Shown in pieces: positions 41,251-49,936 of a stretch of 64,000 nucleotides of DNA (position 1 is the first letter of the stretch; each line of letters starts with the position of its first letter). A program made the translations under genes and the position numbers. Under the pieces are notes generated by a model. It was not told the origin of the DNA and did not search any database. It worked only from the letters and a program-made list of their open reading frames with translations. Origin of the DNA: Cellulomonas alba (GTDB lineage Bacteria; Actinomycetota; Actinomycetes; Actinomycetales; Cellulomonadaceae); assembly GCF_030362835.1 (NCBI RefSeq), contig NZ_JAUCGQ010000001.1, positions 1,715,461 through 1,779,460 on the forward strand, in the 5' to 3' direction.

Positions 41251-42979
41251 ATCCCCCCGCCGGCGGCGCGTCCGTCCGAGCCCGCTCCGCGGACCGCGCC
41301 GCGCGCGCGATGTTGCGCTGCATGCCGCCGAACACGACGCCGTGGAACGGCGCGACCGACCACCAGTAGAGCTCGCCCGCGAGGCCGCGCGGGTGGAACA
41401 GCGCGCGCTGCGAGAACACGACCGGCGCGCGGAGCCAGCCGTCGGTGCCGGGTCCGACGTCACGCGCGCCGCCCAGCCCTCCGGCCTCGCCGATCCCTCG
41501 CGCCCCGCCCGCCTCCGCGGCTTCGTCCGCACCGCCGGCGGGCTCCACGCGCAGCTCGAGCCACGCAAGCCCGGGCACCCGCATCTCGGCGCGCAGCCGC
41601 AGCAGCCGGCCGGGGTCGACAGCCTCGACGCGCCACCAGTCGAGCTCGTCGTCCACCCGCAGCCGCCCGGGATCGCGCCGCCCGCGCCGGAGCCCGGGAC
41701 CGCCCACGAGCCGGTCGAGCAGCCCGCGCACGCGCCACGCGAGACCCCACGAGTACCAGCCGCGCTCCCCGCCGAGCGTCTCGAGCACGCGCCACAGCGC
41801 GGCGGGCGACGCGTCGACCACCGTGCGCCGCTCGTCGACGTAGAGCGAGCCGCCCGCCCAGCCGGGGTCGCTCGGCAGCGGGTCGCTGGGCGCCCCCGGC
41901 GTCGCGGCCGACGACCAGCGCGTCTGCACGTCGCCCTGCTCGGTCCGCCGCAGCGCGAGGCGGACGGCGCGGTCGAACCCGACGAGGCCGCCCGGCGGGT
42001 CGGGCACGTACCGCGCGATGTCGTGCTCCCGGCAGACCACCTCGTGCACGAGCGAGTCGACGAGCGGGCGCGCGAGCCCACCCGGCACGGGCGTCACGAG
42101 CGAGACCCACAGGCTCGAGAGGCGCGGCGTCAGGACGCCGACCCCGACGATCACCCTTCTGCGCAGGCCCGCGACGGCGGCGTAGCGCTGCATCATGTCG
42201 CGGTACGTCAGGACGTCGGGGCCCCCGATGTCGAACGCGCGCGACACGTCGGGCGGCATGGCGGCCGCGCCGACGAGGTACCGCAGCACGTCGCGGATCG
42301 CGATGGGCTGCACGCGGTTGGCGACCCAACGCGGCACCGTCATCGCCGGCAGGCGCTCGGTCAGGTAGCGCGTCATCTCGAACGACGCGGAACCCGAGCC
42401 GAGGATCACGGCCGCCCGGAGCACCGTGGTCGGCACCCCGGACGCGAGGAGGATCTCGCCGACCTCGCGCCGGGACGCGAGGTGCGGCGACAGGTCGTCC
42501 GTGTCGGGCGTCAGTCCGCCGAGGTAGACGATCCGACCGACACCGGCGTCGTGGGCCGCCGCCGCGAAGGTCTCGGCCGAGCGCCGGTCACGCGCGGCGA
42601 ACTCCTTGTCGCTGCCGAGGGCGTGCACGAGGTAGTAGGCGACCGCGACGCCGTCGAGGGCCGCGCGGACCGCGGCCGCGTCACCGACGTCGGCCTCGGC
42701 AACATCGACGTCGTCGAACCACGGACGACCACGCAGGCGGTCCGGGTGCCGGGCCAGCGCTCGCACGCGGTAGCCCGCCGCGAGCAGCTCGGGCACGAGC
42801 CGGCCGCCGACGTAGCCGGTGGCGCCTGTGACGGCGACCAGCGGCCCCAGCGGGTGCCCCGTCGCGTCGTGCCCGGGGACCAGGCCTGCGAGCGTCGCGG
42901 CTACCGGCTCGGGCGCGAGGTCCGCGTCCGCGTCCGCGTCGAGGTCCGCGTCCGGGTCCACGTCCGGGTCCGTCGTCAT
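41249..42979 (-). CDS. NAD(P)-dependent epimerase-like protein fused to a DUF2867/SRPBCC-like domain
   Basis: 576 residues from ATG 42979. A repetitive acidic N-terminus (PDVDPDADLDADADADL) is followed by the Rossmann motif VAVTGATGYVGGRLVPELLAAGYRVRALAR, AYYLVHALGSDKEFAARDRRSAETFAAAA, and RPLD-like atypical SDR features (residues ~45-370). The C-terminal ~190 residues (GSLYVDERRTVVDASPAALWRVLETLGGERGWYSW ... FHGVVFGGMQRNIARAAR) form a DUF2867-like domain. Proteins of this two-part kind are known in actinobacteria and annotated NAD(P)H-binding/DUF2867; ligand unknown. Divergent from the LigD-like gene. Confidence 0.82.
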   Translation of the reverse strand: MTTDPDVDPDADLDADADADLAPEPVAATLAGLVPGHDATGHPLGPLVAVTGATGYVGGRLVPELLAAGYRVRALARHPDRLRGRPWFDDVDVAEADVGDAAAVRAALDGVAVAYYLVHALGSDKEFAARDRRSAETFAAAAHDAGVGRIVYLGGLTPDTDDLSPHLASRREVGEILLASGVPTTVLRAAVILGSGSASFEMTRYLTERLPAMTVPRWVANRVQPIAIRDVLRYLVGAAAMPPDVSRAFDIGGPDVLTYRDMMQRYAAVAGLRRRVIVGVGVLTPRLSSLWVSLVTPVPGGLARPLVDSLVHEVVCREHDIARYVPDPPGGLVGFDRAVRLALRRTEQGDVQTRWSSAATPGAPSDPLPSDPGWAGGSLYVDERRTVVDASPAALWRVLETLGGERGWYSWGLAWRVRGLLDRLVGGPGLRRGRRDPGRLRVDDELDWWRVEAVDPGRLLRLRAEMRVPGLAWLELRVEPAGGADEAAEAGGARGIGEAGGLGGARDVGPGTDGWLRAPVVFSQRALFHPRGLAGELYWWSVAPFHGVVFGGMQRNIARAARSAERARTDAPPAGG

Positions 42980-43084
42980 CGCAGCAGTCTCAGCCGCCGA
43001 CGCGGCGACCGCACGGCGGTGGCCGGCGCCGCGCGGTTCACGCGTCGGCTCGCGGCCCGCCCGCTCGGCATCGACCCTGGTGCC

Positions 43085-44710
43085 ATGCCCGCCAAGCGCC
43101 GCGCGACGAACAAGGCGCCCGAGCCCGGCCTCGACACGTACCGCTCGATGCGCGACTTCGACCGGACACCCGAGCCGTCGGGTGCCCCGCCCGCGCCCGA
43201 CGCCGCCGGCCGCCGGCGGTTCGTCGTCCAGCGCCACCGCGCGCGCCGGCTGCACTACGACCTGCGGTTCGAGATCGACGGCGTGCTCGTCAGCTGGGCC
43301 GTCCCCAAGGGCCCGACGCTCGACCCGTCGGCGCGGCACCTCGCGGTGCACGTCGAGGACCACCCGCTCGAGTACGAGGACTTCGAGGGCGTCATCCCCG
43401 GCGGCCAGTACGGCGGGGGCGACGTGATCGTCTGGGACCGCGGCACCTGGGAGCCGCACGCGACCGACGACCCGGCCCAGGCCGTCAAGGACGGCGAGCT
43501 GCACGCCGACATGCACGGCGAGAAGCTGCGCGGCCGCCTCGTGCTGATCCGGCGTGACGAACCCGCCGACGGCGGCAAGGAGCAGTGGATCCTCGTCCAC
43601 AAGCACGACGACGACGCCGTCGAGGGCTGGGACCCCGAGGACCACCCCCGCTCGGTGCTGAGCGGCCGGACGAACGACGAGGTCAAGGCGGACCCGGACC
43701 GGCTCTGGCGCTCCGACCTGCCGCCGGCGGAGGCGTCCGTCGAGCTCCACCCCGCCGTCCCGGCCGCGACCGACGACGACCTCGCGGCGCTCGCCGACCT
43801 CGGCGCCGCGGGCACGTGGGAGGTGTTCGGCCGCCGCCTGCGCGTGACGAACCTCGACAAGGTCCTGTTCCCGGGCCGCGGCGACGAGCCGCCCGTCACG
43901 AAGCGCGAGCTGCTCGCCTACACGGCCCGCATCGCGCCCGTCGTCGTCCCCCACCTGCGGGGACGGCCGCTCAACCTGCACCGCTACCCGCAGGGCGCCG
44001 ACCACGGCGGCTTCTGGCACAAGCAGCTGCCCGACCACGCACCCGACTGGCTGCCCCGGTGGGTCAACCCCGACGCGGACGACGACGACACGACCACCTA
44101 CCTCGTCGCCGACGAGCCCGCCGCGCTGCTGTGGGCCGCCAACTTCGGCGGCCTCGAGTGGCACGCGTGGACGTCCACCACCGATCACCCCCACCGGCCG
44201 ACCTACGCGATGGTCGACATCGACCCCGGCACCTCGACCGCGTGGGAGGACGTGCTGGTGCTGGCCCGCCTGCACCGCGACGCGTTCGAGCACCTCGGTG
44301 TCCGCGCGTACCCGAAGGTGACGGGCCGCCGCGGCATCCAGGTGTGGATCCCGATCGCGCCCGGTCCGAGCTTCGACGACACCCGCGCATGGGTCGAGCG
44401 GCTGTCGCGCACCGTCGGAGCCGTCGTCCCCGACCTGGTCAGCTGGAAGTGGGGCGTCCGCGAGCGCGGCGGGCACGCCCGCCTGGACTACACGCAGAAC
44501 GCGATCAACAAGACGCTCGTCGCGCCGTACAGCCCGCGACCGGCCGCCGGCGCACCGGTGTCCGCGCCGATCACCTGGGACGAGCTCGACGAGCCGTGGC
44601 TGCGGCCCGACGCGTTCACCGTGCGCACGGTGCTGGACCGCGTGGCGGAACGCGGCGACCTGTTCGCGGGCGTGCTGCGCACCGACCAGAGGCTGCCGCG
44701 GCTCGCCTAG
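43085..44710 (+). CDS. LigD-like protein: phosphoesterase plus polymerase domains, no ligase domain
   Basis: 541 residues, ATG 43085. Residues ~38-180 are a LigD 3'-phosphoesterase domain: RARRLHYDLRFEIDGVLVSWAVPKG (H57, D59) and HVEDHPLEYEDFEGVIPGGQYGGGD (H89 onward). Residues ~235-541 are the archaeal primase-like polymerase: RVTNLDKVLFPG, GFWHKQLPDHAP, AMVDIDPG (D378, D380), and KVTGRRGIQVWIPI where canonical LigD has His (GLHV) and this has Gln. Full LigD also has an ATP-dependent ligase domain; none is encoded here. Fits a repair role in end joining with Ku and a separate ligase, neither of which is in the window. Pol activity is uncertain because of the His-to-Gln change, a feature shared by many actinobacterial Pol-only paralogues. 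Confidence 0.88.
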   Translation: MPAKRRATNKAPEPGLDTYRSMRDFDRTPEPSGAPPAPDAAGRRRFVVQRHRARRLHYDLRFEIDGVLVSWAVPKGPTLDPSARHLAVHVEDHPLEYEDFEGVIPGGQYGGGDVIVWDRGTWEPHATDDPAQAVKDGELHADMHGEKLRGRLVLIRRDEPADGGKEQWILVHKHDDDAVEGWDPEDHPRSVLSGRTNDEVKADPDRLWRSDLPPAEASVELHPAVPAATDDDLAALADLGAAGTWEVFGRRLRVTNLDKVLFPGRGDEPPVTKRELLAYTARIAPVVVPHLRGRPLNLHRYPQGADHGGFWHKQLPDHAPDWLPRWVNPDADDDDTTTYLVADEPAALLWAANFGGLEWHAWTSTTDHPHRPTYAMVDIDPGTSTAWEDVLVLARLHRDAFEHLGVRAYPKVTGRRGIQVWIPIAPGPSFDDTRAWVERLSRTVGAVVPDLVSWKWGVRERGGHARLDYTQNAINKTLVAPYSPRPAAGAPVSAPITWDELDEPWLRPDAFTVRTVLDRVAERGDLFAGVLRTDQRLPRLA

Positions 44711-44770
44711 CTGCGGGCGTCCCGGGTCGGGGGTCGCCGCCGCGGGTGCCGCGGGTGGGTCAGCCGGGCG

Positions 44771-45676
44771 TCAGCGCTGCGAGGCCTGGTCGCGGAGCTC
44801 GTCGGGCGTGACGACGAAGCCCCCCGCGTCGACCACCGTGCCGCCCACCGCGCGCCAGAGCGCGGACATCGCGCGGCCGACGACGGGCCGCATGCGGCCG
44901 CGCGCGATCGCGAGCAGCGGCGACGCCGGGTCCATCTCGACGTCCGGCGACGACGACCACGCCACGCGGTAGGCCCACGGCCCGTGCTCGCGCCAGTCGA
45001 GGGAGGCGAGCACGGCAGGCTGGTGCGTGGGGCGCGCGAGCTCGATCGTGAGCGCACCGTCGAACTCGAACATGGCGGTGATCGAGAACGGCACGGGCCC
45101 GGGACCGGCGCCCGCAGTGCGCGGCTCGCCGAGGCGACCGCCCGCGAGCGCGGGGCGCAGCAGCGGCAGCGCGTCCTGCGCGCTCATCGGCACCGCGGTC
45201 CAGAGCGTGAGGTCGAGCAGCTCGCCGCGGTCGGGCACCACGACGCTCGACCCGTCCGCGGGGACGACCGCGCCGCTCGCACGACGCGCGGCGGCCACCA
45301 GCCAGGCACGCGCCGTCTCGGCCGCGGCTTCGCCGACCGCGGCGAGCGAGAGCTCGTAGACGTCGGCCGGCTGCGCCGCGAGCCCGGTCGCCACCGCCGA
45401 GCCCAGTGCGACCGGGCGAGGCCCGAGCAGGTCGACCGCCGCGTCGAGGCGCATGACGCCGGGCGCGGCGACCGTGACGCCCGCCGCCGCGAGGCCGCGG
45501 AACCGGGCACCTGTCATCGGCCGGACGACCGCGTCCTGCGCGCTCACCGGCCGCCGCGTCCACACCGCGTCGGGGAACCAGGCGCGTGCGAGCTGCAGCA
45601 CGTCGGTGCCGGTGGGGACGACGAGCAGGTCTCGACCGTCGAGCGTCTGGGGAAACGCCTGTGCCGGGGCTGTCAT
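44771..45676 (-). CDS. Unknown protein, paralogous to the one at 31603-32751
   Basis: 301 residues; ATG 45676. No known family, signal peptide or membrane helix. Shares with the dcd-operon protein the segments AWLVAAARRASGAV, DLTLWTA, FEFDGALTIELA, AYRVAWSSSPDVEMDP, and the ending GRMRPVVGRAMSALWRAVGGTVVDAGGFVVTPDEL. The Ala/Val-rich N-terminus (LDGRDLLVVPTGTDVLQLARAWFPDAVW) resembles a domain that could bind a nucleotide or polyanion, but no motif proves it. Convergent with the LigD-like gene and the only gene between it and a ~210-nt gap. Confidence 0.68.
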   Translation of the reverse strand: MTAPAQAFPQTLDGRDLLVVPTGTDVLQLARAWFPDAVWTRRPVSAQDAVVRPMTGARFRGLAAAGVTVAAPGVMRLDAAVDLLGPRPVALGSAVATGLAAQPADVYELSLAAVGEAAAETARAWLVAAARRASGAVVPADGSSVVVPDRGELLDLTLWTAVPMSAQDALPLLRPALAGGRLGEPRTAGAGPGPVPFSITAMFEFDGALTIELARPTHQPAVLASLDWREHGPWAYRVAWSSSPDVEMDPASPLLAIARGRMRPVVGRAMSALWRAVGGTVVDAGGFVVTPDELRDQASQR

Positions 45677-45750
45677 GGCGCGACGCTAGCCAACGATTGC
45701 TGCGCGCCCGTTTCGGCTGTGTGACGGTGTGACGTCCCAGGTCAGAGGCC

Positions 45751-45827
45751 TCGTCCACAGAGGTGGGCCGATTCCTCCGGATTTCCTGGGAACTCTACAC
45801 ACGGGTGTGGACGAACCCTGTGGATAA
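45751..45827. promoter_or_regulatory. Inverted repeat and single DnaA box in an intergenic gap
   Basis: TCGTCCACA (45751-45759) and TGTGGACGA (45806-45814) are exact inverted copies 46 nt apart. Next to the right copy is TGTGGATAA (45819-45827), which is a perfect DnaA box TTATCCACA on the minus strand. Only one perfect box is present. The 45677-45886 gap has no gene. Confidence 0.5.
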
Positions 45828-45886
45828 CTCCGCGCCCTGAGCCGGGGACTCGCGGCGGTCGGACGGGGCGCGCAGTCGGCGGCTCG

Positions 45887-46432
45887 TCAGGCGTGGACGT
45901 CGTGGAGGTGGTGGACCACGTCGTGCAGGAAGTACTGGCCGAGCGTGCGGACCGTGAACACCGACCCGTTCGACCGGCGCCCCGGCCGCTCCCACTGGTC
46001 GTCGCGCACCGCGTCGAACCGGGCGGCGATCGCGTCGGCCGCGTCGACCAGCTCGTCGGCGACGAGCGCCGGGTCCTGCAGGTCGTACCGGTCCGCGAGC
46101 GCCGTCGCGTCCTGGTCCCAGTTCTCGAACGGCGGGTCGTCCTGCTCGAGCATGAGCGCCAGGCGGCCGTCGAAGATCCGCAGCACGTCACGCACGTGCG
46201 CGCCGTACTCGAGGGTCGACCACACCGCGGGCTCGGGCCGGACGCGCACGTCGTGACGCGCGAGGGCCGAGACCCACCGCGGCGTCAGGTCGCGCACCGT
46301 CGCGCCGATGCCGCGCGGGTCGACGTCGTGCGCCGCGAAACCGCACTCGGGGCAGCGGGCGTCGAGCACCCACGTCCAGTCCTTGGTGTCGGGCTCGATC
46401 TCGGGGGCTCCGCCGGCCGCGTCGTTCGTCAT
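45887..46432 (-). CDS. DinB-like metal-binding fold protein
   Basis: 181 residues, ATG 46432. Histidines placed as in DinB/YfiT four-helix bundles: LEYGAHVRDVLRIF (His near residue 77) and YFLHDVVHHLHDV at the end. Actinobacterial relatives are often mycothiol- or bacillithiol-linked transferases or maleylpyruvate isomerase-like proteins. An extra N-terminal Cys pair (ARCPECGFAAHDVD) could bind zinc. The reaction is unknown; the fold is a fairly safe inference. Gap to the next gene (46433-46698) holds nothing recognisable except a GCGTTGCA direct repeat. Confidence 0.75.
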   Translation of the reverse strand: MTNDAAGGAPEIEPDTKDWTWVLDARCPECGFAAHDVDPRGIGATVRDLTPRWVSALARHDVRVRPEPAVWSTLEYGAHVRDVLRIFDGRLALMLEQDDPPFENWDQDATALADRYDLQDPALVADELVDAADAIAARFDAVRDDQWERPGRRSNGSVFTVRTLGQYFLHDVVHHLHDVHA

Positions 46433-46698
46433 GCGGGAACGTTACAAGCCGCGGGAAGGGCGTCGACGAAGTGGTGACCGGGCGGCGGGTCCCCTCCGAC
46501 CTCCGCCCGGCCACCGAACACCTGGCCCCCGCCTGACAGCGCCGAGCATGGTGTCCGGCCCGCCTCCGCTTCCGGTCGGAGACAGCCCGGATGATGGGAC
46601 GATACGGGCGTAGGCGTTGCATCTGCGTTGCAGCCACTACTCCGAACGGGTGAACCGCGAGCGCGCGGCGCGCACGGGAGCGCAGCCGCGGGACGAGG

Positions 46699-47928
46699 TC
46701 AGCGGATCAGGCGGCTGCGGAGCAGCTCGAGCCGACCGAGCGCCTGCGCGCGCGTCGGCGTGCCGCGCGGCGCCAGCGTCACGAGCCGCTCCCACGCCTG
46801 CCAGTCGTCGGCCCCGTCGTCGCGCGCGACCCACCGGGACAGCACGGCGGGCGCGGCGCTCGCCAGCAGCGACGCCCGGACGTCGGCCGCGAGCTCGTCG
46901 CGCAGGCGCTCCACGCCGGGCGCCTCCGACCGCACCAGCAGCGGACCCGGGTAGGCCGTCAGGGCACCGCCGAGGTCGCCCGACGAGAGGCGCGCCCGCA
47001 CCACGTCGAGGTCGGTGCGGAGCGGCGCACCGAGCCGGTACGGCGCGGCGTCCGAGAGCAGCGGCCCGACGAGCCGGCGCAGGCGCGAGACCTCGGCGCG
47101 GACCGTGACGTCGGAGAGGAGCTGGTGCGACAGCAGCACCGCGAGCTCGTCCGCCCGCAGGCCCGCGGGGCGCTGCGACAGGAGCAGCAGGATCTCGGCG
47201 TGGCGCAGGCTCAGCCGCGTCTCGCGTCCGTCGACGACGAGCGCGGGCGGCCCGCCGAGCAGGCGGAGCCGGGAGGCGCTCGTCGGCCGGCGGCGTGGCC
47301 CGGTCTGCTCGTCACGCGCGATCTGCGCCTCGACGGCCGCCGCCGTCGCGCGCACGAGCGACATCAGCACGGGCGAGCCGACCACGTCGCCGCCCGTCAC
47401 GTCGAGCACGCCGACGACCTCGCCCGAGGGCGCGCGCACGGGTGCGGCGGCGCAGCTCCACGGCTGGACCGTCCGCGTGTAGTGCTCGGTCTGGACCACC
47501 TGGGCGGCCCGCCCGGTGACGAGAGCGATGCCCGGCGCGTTCGTGCCGGCCGACTCCTCGCTCCAGACGGCGCCCTCGACGAACCCGACCGGCGAGAGCC
47601 GGCGCGCGACGTCACGGTCGCCCTCGACCCAGAGCAGGCGACCCGAGGTGTCGGTGATGGTCGCGACCCACGGCTGCTCGCGCCCGACGAGCAGGTCGCG
47701 CACCGCCGGGAGGGCCGCGGCGATCTTGAGCGAGCTGCGGTAGTCGACGAGGGCCGAGCCCTCCATGTCGACCGCGACCGCCGGGATCTCGGGGTCCACG
47801 CCGCTTCGGGCGCTCCGCCGCCACGAGTCCGCGACGATGGCCCGGACCGCTCGGCCTGCCAGGCGCCCGGTCGTGATGAACCGCTCGTGCGCGGCGCGCA
47901 CGCGGTCCGTCGTCACGACGTCGCTCAT
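46699..47928 (-). CDS. GAF-domain transcriptional regulator
   Basis: 409 residues; ATG 47928 after GGGAGGT. N-terminal region VRAAHERFITTGRLAGRAVRAIVADSWRRSARSGVDPEIP is the hallmark of GAF-type AcoR-like sensors. The GAF domain spans ~80-225 (WVATITDTSGRLLWVEGDRDVARR, EESAGTNAPGIAL). The C-terminal half has a winged-helix-like segment (LSLRHAEILLLLSQRPAGLRADELAVLLSHQLLSDVTVRAEVSRLRRLVG) in place of the NtrC-type AAA+ domain. In actinobacteria this family usually sits beside an aldehyde dehydrogenase; here the divergent neighbour is a TetR gene instead. Effector unknown. Confidence 0.82.
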   Translation of the reverse strand: MSDVVTTDRVRAAHERFITTGRLAGRAVRAIVADSWRRSARSGVDPEIPAVAVDMEGSALVDYRSSLKIAAALPAVRDLLVGREQPWVATITDTSGRLLWVEGDRDVARRLSPVGFVEGAVWSEESAGTNAPGIALVTGRAAQVVQTEHYTRTVQPWSCAAAPVRAPSGEVVGVLDVTGGDVVGSPVLMSLVRATAAAVEAQIARDEQTGPRRRPTSASRLRLLGGPPALVVDGRETRLSLRHAEILLLLSQRPAGLRADELAVLLSHQLLSDVTVRAEVSRLRRLVGPLLSDAAPYRLGAPLRTDLDVVRARLSSGDLGGALTAYPGPLLVRSEAPGVERLRDELAADVRASLLASAAPAVLSRWVARDDGADDWQAWERLVTLAPRGTPTRAQALGRLELLRSRLIR

Positions 47929-47945
47929 CGAGACCTCCCGGCGAC

Positions 47946-48040
47946 CTCTTCGCCTGGGAAGAGTGTACGAATTTCCTGATTGTTCTGCGCCGATGTCAGA
48001 TCCCGTGCGGGTTTCCTGACACATTGTGCGACCATGTCAG
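47946..48040. promoter_or_regulatory. Divergent regulatory region with TGTCAG half-sites
   Basis: Between the GAF and TetR genes: TGTCAG at 47994-47999, CTGACA at 48016-48021 and TGTCAG at 48035-48040 form two overlapping inverted pairs, the latter ending two bases before the TetR start at 48042. A separate hairpin CTCTTC / GAAGAG (47946-47963) lies next to the GAF gene. Likely TetR operator(s) controlling both genes. Confidence 0.6.
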
Positions 48041-48041
48041 C

Positions 48042-48647
48042 ATGCCCAAGATCATCGGCGCGTCCCTGCACGAGCACCGCGAGCAGACGCGCCTCCGGCT
48101 GTTCGACGCGCTCTCGCGGCTGATGGCCGAGCAGGGCTTCGACGCGATCACGCTCGCGCAGATCGCGGCCGAGGCCGGCGTCGGGCGGACCGCCGTCTAC
48201 AACCACTTCTCCGACAAGGAGTCTCTGCTGCTCGGGTTCATCACGTACGAGACCGAGCAGTACGCCGTGGCGCTGCAGAAGGCGCTCGACGACATCGACG
48301 ACCCGGTCGAGCGTCTCCGCACGTACGTCCGCCAGCAGGTCGAGCTCGCGTCATCGCACCACGTGACGCCCGGCCCCGAGCTGCGCACGGTCCTGTCGCG
48401 CGGCACGCAGCAGCGCATGCGCGAGCACGTCGTGGTGGTCGAGCGCATCCTGCGCGGCATCCTGACCGCCGGCATCGAGTCCGGCGTGTTCCCCGAGCAG
48501 GACCTCGACGTCACCGTGCCGCTCGTCAACGCGTGCCTGTCCGGGCGGGGCGTCGCCGAGGACGCCGCGGGCCGCGAGCGCGCGCTCGAGCAGACGGAGG
48601 CGTTCGTGCTGCGGGCCGTGGGGGCGACCGCCCCGGTGCGGGCCTGA
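48042..48647 (+). CDS. TetR-family transcriptional regulator
   Basis: 201 residues from ATG 48042; a TTG six codons earlier is possible but lies inside the operator. DNA-binding domain: RLRLFDALSRLMAEQGFDAITLAQIAAEAGVGRTAVYNHFSDKESLLLGFI. The C-terminal ligand/dimer domain is all helical. Divergent from a GAF-type regulator with TGTCAG/CTGACA repeats in between, so autoregulation is likely. No enzyme or pump gene is adjacent, so its ligand cannot be guessed. Confidence 0.9.
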   Translation: MPKIIGASLHEHREQTRLRLFDALSRLMAEQGFDAITLAQIAAEAGVGRTAVYNHFSDKESLLLGFITYETEQYAVALQKALDDIDDPVERLRTYVRQQVELASSHHVTPGPELRTVLSRGTQQRMREHVVVVERILRGILTAGIESGVFPEQDLDVTVPLVNACLSGRGVAEDAAGRERALEQTEAFVLRAVGATAPVRA

Positions 48648-48763
48648 GCCGGCCGGCCCGGCGCGGCGGCAGCGACGACGGGCGCGGCGGCGCGGCGGGA
48701 CGCGGCAGCCGTGCCGGAGGCTCCGGTGGCGGACCCGCGCGTGCCGGTCGTGACGAGCGGCCC

Positions 48764-49936
48764 GTGCCGGGTCGGCGACCCAGCGCCCGGCAGTCGGAGC
48801 CCGCACGGCGCCAGCACGGCCGTCCCGCGGCCGACACCCGCCGGTCCGGCCACGCGTCGCGCGGCCACGGCGTCGACCTCGAGCTGACGTTCCTGCCCGG
48901 CCTGGGCGACGTCCTGCGCGACGAGGTCGACGAGGTGCTGCACCCCGCGCGCCACGCCCGGCCCGCGCCCGGCCGCGACGACGCGCTCGTCGTCCGGCAC
49001 GAGGGTCGGGTGTCCGACGCGCTGCGCCTCCGGACCGCCGTCGCCGCCTTCGTCAGCCTGCACTTCGACGTACCGCGGCCGCGGTCCCTGACGAGCGGCG
49101 ACCACCTGGCGCGGGTCGTCGACGCGGTCGGGCTGTCGTTGCGGTCGGTGTCGTCGCGCTCCTTCCGGTTCGAGGCCGCGGGCGCCGACTCGGCGGTGTT
49201 CACGCGGCTCGCGAGCCTGGTCTCGCAGGCCACCGGGCTGACGCACGACCCCGTCGACGGCGAGCTGGTGATCCGGGTCCGGCGCGCGCACCGGTCGCCG
49301 GGCTCGGACGTCGACCCGGGCTGGGACGTGCTCGTGCGGATCGGGCCGCGGCCGCTGTCGGCGCGACCGTGGCGGGTCGTCGACTACCCGGGCGCCGCCA
49401 ACGCGACCATCGCGGCGGCCATGGTGCGGCTCGCGGGCGTGCGGGCCGGGGACCGCGTCGCGAACCTCATGTGCGGCTCGGGGACGCTCCTGGTCGAGCG
49501 GCTGCTCGCCGGTCCGGCCGCCGCAGCCGTCGCGGTGGACGTCGCGGACGACGCCGTCGAGGCTGCGCGGGCCAACCTCGTCGCGGCGGGCCTCGAGCCG
49601 TCCGACGGCGACGGGCCGGTGCGGCTCGTCACGGGCGACGCGCTGGACCCGGCGGCGTGGACGCGCGGCGGCCCGGGCTACGACCTCCTGCTCGCCGACC
49701 CGCCGTGGGGCGGCCTGCACGGTGAGCACGCCACCAACGAGGCGCTGCACGCCGGGCTGCTGCGCGCGGCGCACGCGGCGTCACGGCCGGGCGCTCGGCT
49801 CCTCGTCCTCACGCACGAGGTCCGCGTCATGCACCGCTGCCTGCGGGACGCCGGCCACCTCTGGCAGCTGCGCGACGAGCTGCGGGTGTTCGCCAAGGGC
49901 CACCACCCGCGCGTCTTCGTGCTCGACCGCGTCTGA
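48764..49936 (+). CDS. THUMP-type RNA methyltransferase
   Basis: 390 residues from GTG 48764; the frame is open upstream but no better start is present, so the N-terminus (Arg/Ala-rich) is uncertain. LELTFLPGLGDVLRDEVDEVL opens a THUMP/ferredoxin-like RNA-binding part. The Rossmann methyltransferase follows: YPGAANATIAAAMVRLAGVRAGDRVANLMCGSGTLLVERLL (SAM motif I with CGSG), AVAVDVADDAVEAARANL, and LLLADPPWGG, the DPPW/NPPY-type motif of N-methylation on nucleobases. Probably methylates a guanine or adenine in tRNA or rRNA (TrmN/RlmL-related). Its last 156 nt overlap the convergent acyltransferase gene. Confidence 0.83.
   Translation: MPGRRPSARQSEPARRQHGRPAADTRRSGHASRGHGVDLELTFLPGLGDVLRDEVDEVLHPARHARPAPGRDDALVVRHEGRVSDALRLRTAVAAFVSLHFDVPRPRSLTSGDHLARVVDAVGLSLRSVSSRSFRFEAAGADSAVFTRLASLVSQATGLTHDPVDGELVIRVRRAHRSPGSDVDPGWDVLVRIGPRPLSARPWRVVDYPGAANATIAAAMVRLAGVRAGDRVANLMCGSGTLLVERLLAGPAAAAVAVDVADDAVEAARANLVAAGLEPSDGDGPVRLVTGDALDPAAWTRGGPGYDLLLADPPWGGLHGEHATNEALHAGLLRAAHAASRPGARLLVLTHEVRVMHRCLRDAGHLWQLRDELRVFAKGHHPRVFVLDRV

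Noticed and set aside
41342..43084. Long plus-strand open frame opposite the epimerase-like gene
   Set aside because: Arg/Pro/Ala-rich antisense shadow typical of GC-rich DNA; only the part from 43085 on has protein-family motifs.
45751..45827. Replication origin
   Set aside because: Only one perfect DnaA box, no AT-rich unwinding stretch, and no dnaA, dnaN or gyrase genes nearby.
46308..46613. Short plus-strand gene in the gap after the DinB-like gene
   Set aside because: Most of it is antisense to the DinB-like gene and it has no ribosome site, family motif or typical codon pattern.
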